Shown: piece after piece, positions 5,699 to 8,284 of the stretch | Layout: each line of letters begins with the position of its first letter | Numbering within the stretch: the stretch's first letter is position 1 | NCBI GenBank assembly: GCA_025980355.1 | Contig: JAICXR010000124.1 | Span: 1-8,284 of the forward strand | DNA: 8,284 nt | Source of the DNA: Chloroflexota bacterium | Lineage (GTDB): Bacteria; Chloroflexota; UBA4733 | Direction: 5' to 3' | Program-made: the position numbers and the translations under genes | Notes under the pieces: generated by a model | The model's input: only the letters and a program-made list of their open reading frames with translations | Databases searched by the model: none | Told to the model about the DNA's origin: nothing

Positions 5699-5729
5699 GG
5701 TAGCGGGCCGCGACGGTATCGCCGCTACC
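5699..5729 (-). terminator. 8-bp stem hairpin over the phosphorylase stop codon
   Basis: GGTAGCGG (5699-5706) is the perfect complement of CCGCTACC (5722-5729), with a 15-base loop. The upstream arm in the - strand transcript includes the TAG stop (5727-5725) of the phosphorylase gene. No T run follows, so it could be a weak terminator or a structure that is opened by ribosomes reaching the stop, which would link translation of the first gene to transcription of the second. Confidence 0.45.
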
Positions 5730-7044
5730 GCAACACCTCTTCAATCAACGGGTGGAGCGTCGGCGGCTCGGCGCCGAGGGCGTAGGCGGCACGCACGGCG
5801 GACACGGCTTGCGCCGCCGTATCGGGCGACGTGGCGTGCACGGTCGCCAGGGCATCACCGGCCGCCACGAGCGCGCCGACTTTGGCGTGGAGGACGATCC
5901 CGGTGGCGTGGTCGATCTTCTCGCCCTTCTTCGTCCGGCCGGCGCCGAGGCCGATCGCCACGTAGCCCAGATCGCGGGCAGCGATGGCGCGGACGTGGCC
6001 TGGCCGGTCGGCGTACACCGGGACCTCTACCGGCGCGTGGGGCAGGCGCTGTGGTTCGTCCACCACGGCCGGGTCGCCCCCTTGCGCCAGGATCATTTCC
6101 CGCAGCTTGGCCAGCGCGGCGCCCGACGCCAGCACCGCTTCCAGCCGTCGCCGGGCCGCCGTCTCGTCCGCCTCCATGCCGCTCAACCGCAACAATTCAC
6201 TCCCTAGGCCGAAGCAGAGGTCGCGGAGGTCGTCTGGTCCGCCGCCGCGCAACGTCTGGATCGCCTCCGCTACCTCCAGCGCGTTGCCGATTGCCCTGCC
6301 GAGCGGCTGATCCATCCAGCTCAGGGCGGCGGCCATCTTCAAGCCGGCGGCACGGCCGATCGTCAGCATCGTGCCCGCCAGTTCGCGGGCGGCCTCCGGC
6401 TGTTCCATGAAGGCTCCGTTGCCCATCTTCACATCGAGCACCACGAAGCGAGCGCCGGCCGCGATCTTCTTACTCATGACGGAGGCGGCGATCAGCGGGA
6501 CCGAGTCCACGGTGCCGGTCACGTCGCGCAGGGCGTACAGTTTGCCGTCGCCCGGCGCCATGTCGGCGGTCTGTCCAGCGATGACGAGGCCGGTCGTCTG
6601 GGCCTGGCGCACGAACTGCGTGGCGGACAGATCCACCCTGAGGCCGGGCACCGCCTCCAGCTTGTCGAGCGTCCCGCCGGTGAAACCGAGACCGCGCCCG
6701 GACATTTTCGCGACCGGAAGCCCTGCGGCCGCCACCAACGGGCCAAGCACCAGCGTCGTCTTGTCCCCGATGCCGCCCGTGGAATGCTTGTCGGCGGCGA
6801 CGACGCCGTGCCCAACCAGGTCCAGCCGCCGGCCACTGGCCACCAGGGCCTCTGTCAAGCCAATCGTTTCTTCCGCACCCAGGCCGATGAGCAGCACCGC
6901 CATCAGCCAGGCGGCGACCTGGTAATCCGGAATCTCCTCGTCGACGTAGGCTTGGACCAGCCAGCGTAATCCTTCGGCCGTCAGGCCCTGGCGCCGTTTC
7001 GTCCGTTCGATAAGCTCGAGCATGGAACGCCGAGTACTGCTCAC
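5725..7044 (-). CDS. pdp: Pyrimidine-nucleoside phosphorylase (thymidine phosphorylase family)
   Basis: The enzyme splits uridine, thymidine or deoxyuridine with phosphate to the base and (deoxy)ribose 1-phosphate in cytosolic pyrimidine salvage. The protein has 439 residues, the usual family length, with the alpha domain first (IPDYQVAAWLMAV, 38-50), KHSTGGIGDKTTLVLGP (86-102) for phosphate, the family signature SGRGLGFTGGTLDKLE (115-130), base-contacting Arg 173, Ser 188 and Lys 192 (ALRDV to MSKK), and a PYNP C-terminal domain from about 345 (DRPGHVRAIAARDLG). Lys 113 before the signature is, as I recall, typical of the broad-specificity pyrimidine enzymes, where strict thymidine phosphorylases have Met, so I prefer pdp to deoA. 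The GTG at 7044 has AGAGGA seven bases upstream; ATG starts at 7077 and 7023 are alternatives. The glycosyltransferase follows after 71 bases. Confidence 0.94.
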   Translation of the reverse strand: MSSTRRSMLELIERTKRRQGLTAEGLRWLVQAYVDEEIPDYQVAAWLMAVLLIGLGAEETIGLTEALVASGRRLDLVGHGVVAADKHSTGGIGDKTTLVLGPLVAAAGLPVAKMSGRGLGFTGGTLDKLEAVPGLRVDLSATQFVRQAQTTGLVIAGQTADMAPGDGKLYALRDVTGTVDSVPLIAASVMSKKIAAGARFVVLDVKMGNGAFMEQPEAARELAGTMLTIGRAAGLKMAAALSWMDQPLGRAIGNALEVAEAIQTLRGGGPDDLRDLCFGLGSELLRLSGMEADETAARRRLEAVLASGAALAKLREMILAQGGDPAVVDEPQRLPHAPVEVPVYADRPGHVRAIAARDLGYVAIGLGAGRTKKGEKIDHATGIVLHAKVGALVAAGDALATVHATSPDTAAQAVSAVRAAYALGAEPPTLHPLIEEVLR

Positions 7045-7223
7045 GTCCGGTTCCTCTCGTGCAGCATGATCCGGCATGTTGGCACCGTTGGCGAGCCCCC
7101 TCTGCCCTCGCGCCATCCATGAACCGGATGGGCCGACCAGCGCCAGTACCACCGGGGCCTTGCCCCCTGCGGTCCCATGTGGTCTCATAACTCTAACGAA
7201 AAGCATTACAGAAAGGAGCGACG
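7045..7223. promoter_or_regulatory. Divergent intergenic region with two small hairpins
   Basis: These 179 bases lie between the divergent phosphorylase and 73-residue membrane-protein genes and should carry both promoters. No pair of -35 and -10 boxes is convincing. CCATCC-7-GGATGG (7113-7131) and GGGGC-CTT-GCCCC (7154-7166) are perfect small inverted repeats that could be leader structures of the phosphorylase transcript. The last 40 bases before 7224 are notably A-rich (cataactctaacgaaaagcattac), consistent with an unstructured translation start region. Confidence 0.4.
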
Positions 7224-7445
7224 ATGAGCTATTACCGCTATTACGCCACCCTCGGTGAGTCCAGCAATGCCATTGTCGAGAGGACGCACCGCCGGGCATT
7301 TCAGCGCCAGGTCGCCTTCGAGTCCGCCCTGCTGCTGCTCATCGTTCTGGCGGCCCTGGCGATTGCCGGACGACTGCTCATCCTGGACCTGACGAGCGCG
7401 GCGGTCCCCGGTCCGTGGCTCGCTGCCGTCCGGGCGTTCCTGTAA
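7224..7445 (+). CDS. Small single-pass membrane protein of unknown function
   Basis: This is a 73-residue protein. The first 30 residues are Tyr/Arg-rich and polar (MSYYRYYATLGE, then THRRAFQRQ), residues 34-56 form one hydrophobic helix (SALLLLIVLAALAIAGRLLILDL) interrupted by Arg 50, and a short Pro-containing tail ends in ALA-like hydrophobic residues. The basic N-terminus suggests it stays in the cytoplasm with the C-terminus outside. AAAGGAG seven bases before the ATG is one of the best ribosome sites in the window, which supports a real, well-translated gene. I do not recognise a family, and the neighbours (divergent phosphorylase, downstream ispG 129 bases on) give no clear hint. Confidence 0.72.
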   Translation: MSYYRYYATLGESSNAIVERTHRRAFQRQVAFESALLLLIVLAALAIAGRLLILDLTSAAVPGPWLAAVRAFL

Positions 7446-7481
7446 CATCGGTTGCCGGACGGTAATCGTCGCCCGTCACCC

Positions 7482-7490
7482 TGGTATCCT
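7482..7490 (+). promoter_or_regulatory. Candidate extended -10 promoter for ispG
   Basis: TGGTATCCT fits the extended -10 pattern TGnTAnnnT and lies 85 bases before the proposed ispG ATG. No -35 at 17 bases is evident (GTAATC), which extended -10 promoters can tolerate. The start of transcription would be near 7497. GACGG-10-CCGTC (7458-7477) just upstream is a weak inverted repeat after the membrane-protein gene. Confidence 0.33.
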
Positions 7491-7574
7491 GAAGCGTAGC
7501 CCGCGGCGCGGTCACGGCTCGAGCGTGGCCGCGCATGTGCTCCGACGGCAGGATGCTGGAAGGATGTCGAAACG

Positions 7575-8284
7575 ATGGCGATGACGGTCGAATCCCCGGC
7601 CGACGCGGAACCCGCTGACGCCGCGGCGGAGCGCGCACCCTATTGCCCGTCGCCGTACCACTATTCTCGCCGGCGCACGCACGTCGTCATGGTCGGCAAC
7701 GTCGGCGTGGGGGGCGACAACCCGATCCGCGTCCAGTCGATGACCACGACGAAAACGTTGGACACCGACGCGACGGTGGATCAGGCCGTCCGATTGGTCC
7801 AGGCAGGCTGCGAGATCGTCCGCATCACCGCGCCCACCGTGAAGGCGGCGCGCAACCTCGGCGTCATCCGGGATCGGCTGGCGGCCCGCGGCATTCGGGT
7901 GCCGTTGGTGGCCGACATCCATTTCTCGCCGGACGCGGCATTGGAGGCGGCCGACCACGTCGACAAGGTACGCGTCAACCCCGGGAACTACGCCGATTCG
8001 CGCCAGTTTGCGGTACGCGAGTATACCGACGCGCAGTACGCCGCCGAGCTGCGGCGGATCGAGGAGCGGTTCGCCCCCCTCGTCCTGAAGTGTAAGGCCC
8101 GCGGTGTGGCGATGCGCGTCGGCACGAACCACGGATCGCTCTCCGACCGCATCGTCAATCGCTTCGGCGACACGCCCGAAGGCATGGTCGAATCGGCGTT
8201 AGAGTTCGTGCGCATCTGCGAGAAGTATGACTACCACAGCGTCATCCTCTCCATGAAAGCCAGCAACCCCAAGGTGATGATCGC
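7575..8284 (+). CDS. ispG: 4-hydroxy-3-methylbut-2-enyl diphosphate synthase (IspG/GcpE), long form, 3' end outside window
   Basis: IspG is the [4Fe-4S] enzyme that reduces methylerythritol cyclodiphosphate to HMBPP in the MEP route to isoprenoids. Visible are 236 residues of the TIM-barrel domain: NPIRVQSMTTTKTLDTDATV (49-68), GCEIVRITAPTV, VPLVADIHFSPDAAL (109-123), KVRVNPGNYAD, AMRVGTNHGSLSDR (179-192) and SMKASNP. The segments YTDAQYAAELRRIEERFAPL and GDTPEGMVESALEFVRICEKYDYH match the plant/Chlamydia/Bacteroidetes long form, which carries an extra inserted domain, more than the E. coli short form. The cluster-binding C-terminal domain is beyond the edge. The ATG at 7575 is chosen with GGAAGG 11 bases upstream; ATG 7581 is an alternative. 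The first 35 residues are a non-conserved acidic, Ala-rich leader. Confidence 0.95.
   Translation, partial: MAMTVESPADAEPADAAAERAPYCPSPYHYSRRRTHVVMVGNVGVGGDNPIRVQSMTTTKTLDTDATVDQAVRLVQAGCEIVRITAPTVKAARNLGVIRDRLAARGIRVPLVADIHFSPDAALEAADHVDKVRVNPGNYADSRQFAVREYTDAQYAAELRRIEERFAPLVLKCKARGVAMRVGTNHGSLSDRIVNRFGDTPEGMVESALEFVRICEKYDYHSVILSMKASNPKVMI

Noticed and set aside
5304..5703. Overlapping + strand open frames inside and just beyond the glycosyltransferase gene
   Set aside because: They are antisense shadows of a gene with clear glycosyltransferase motifs, with Arg/Ala/Pro-rich translations.
7045..7299. N-terminal extension of the phosphorylase to an ATG at 7299
   Set aside because: It would cross the start of the divergent 73-residue gene; the added residues match nothing in the family, and the GTG at 7044 has a ribosome site.
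7564..7584. ATG at 7564 as the ispG start
   Set aside because: It is out of frame with ispG and meets a TGA after six codons; the in-frame ATG is at 7575.
1..8284. Search for CRISPR array, tRNA, rRNA, insertion sequence or prophage genes
   Set aside because: No spaced direct repeats, cloverleaf-like segments, transposase or integrase motifs were seen by eye; the only clear direct repeat is the 42-bp tandem pair.

Overview
The window is an ordinary-looking stretch of a high-GC bacterial chromosome with dense, short-gapped genes and no mobile element, CRISPR array, tRNA or rRNA that I can see. The gene set is a Bax1-like DUF790 protein, a two-domain (CTC-type) bL25, DUF2382/YsnF-like proteins and a plant/Chlamydia-like long-form IspG, with frequent GTG starts. 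This would fit a Thermomicrobia-like member of Chloroflexota, but that assignment is an inference from gene content; no taxonomic marker was compared.

Layout. (1) 1-1167, + strand: 3' part of a DUF790 (Bax1-type) gene whose last 42 bases, including the stop codon, are exactly duplicated in tandem (1126-1167 and 1168-1209). (2) 1206-2948, - strand: a probable three-gene cluster read right to left: an orphan thiamine-diphosphate PYR-domain protein (ComD / phosphonopyruvate-decarboxylase-like), a two-repeat DUF2382 protein and a one-repeat DUF2382 protein that converges on the DUF790 gene. (3) 3130-4662, + strand: rplY (bL25) followed by a perfect 11-bp stem hairpin, then a candidate promoter and two small unknown genes. 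The first encodes a 77-residue protein ending in Gly-Gly with a pattern resembling a beta-grasp fold; the second, 31 bases later, encodes a 151-residue protein of unknown function. (4) 4664-7044, - strand: pyrimidine-nucleoside phosphorylase and then a membrane-anchored family 2 glycosyltransferase, separated by a hairpin and a good -10 box. The glycosyltransferase stop lies one base from the stop of the 151-residue gene, and both stops sit in the loop of one hairpin. (5) 7224-8284, + strand: a 73-residue single-pass membrane protein and the 5' part of ispG, cut by the window edge.

How they work together. rplY (translation), pyrimidine phosphorylase (nucleoside salvage) and ispG (isoprenoid precursors by the MEP pathway) are housekeeping genes without an evident shared pathway. 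The parts worth a second look are the small GG-terminal protein with its neighbour, the DUF790 protein whose nuclease motif looks degraded, the exact 42-bp duplication at its 3' end, the orphan decarboxylase half-enzyme beside DUF2382 genes, and the hairpins at gene ends.
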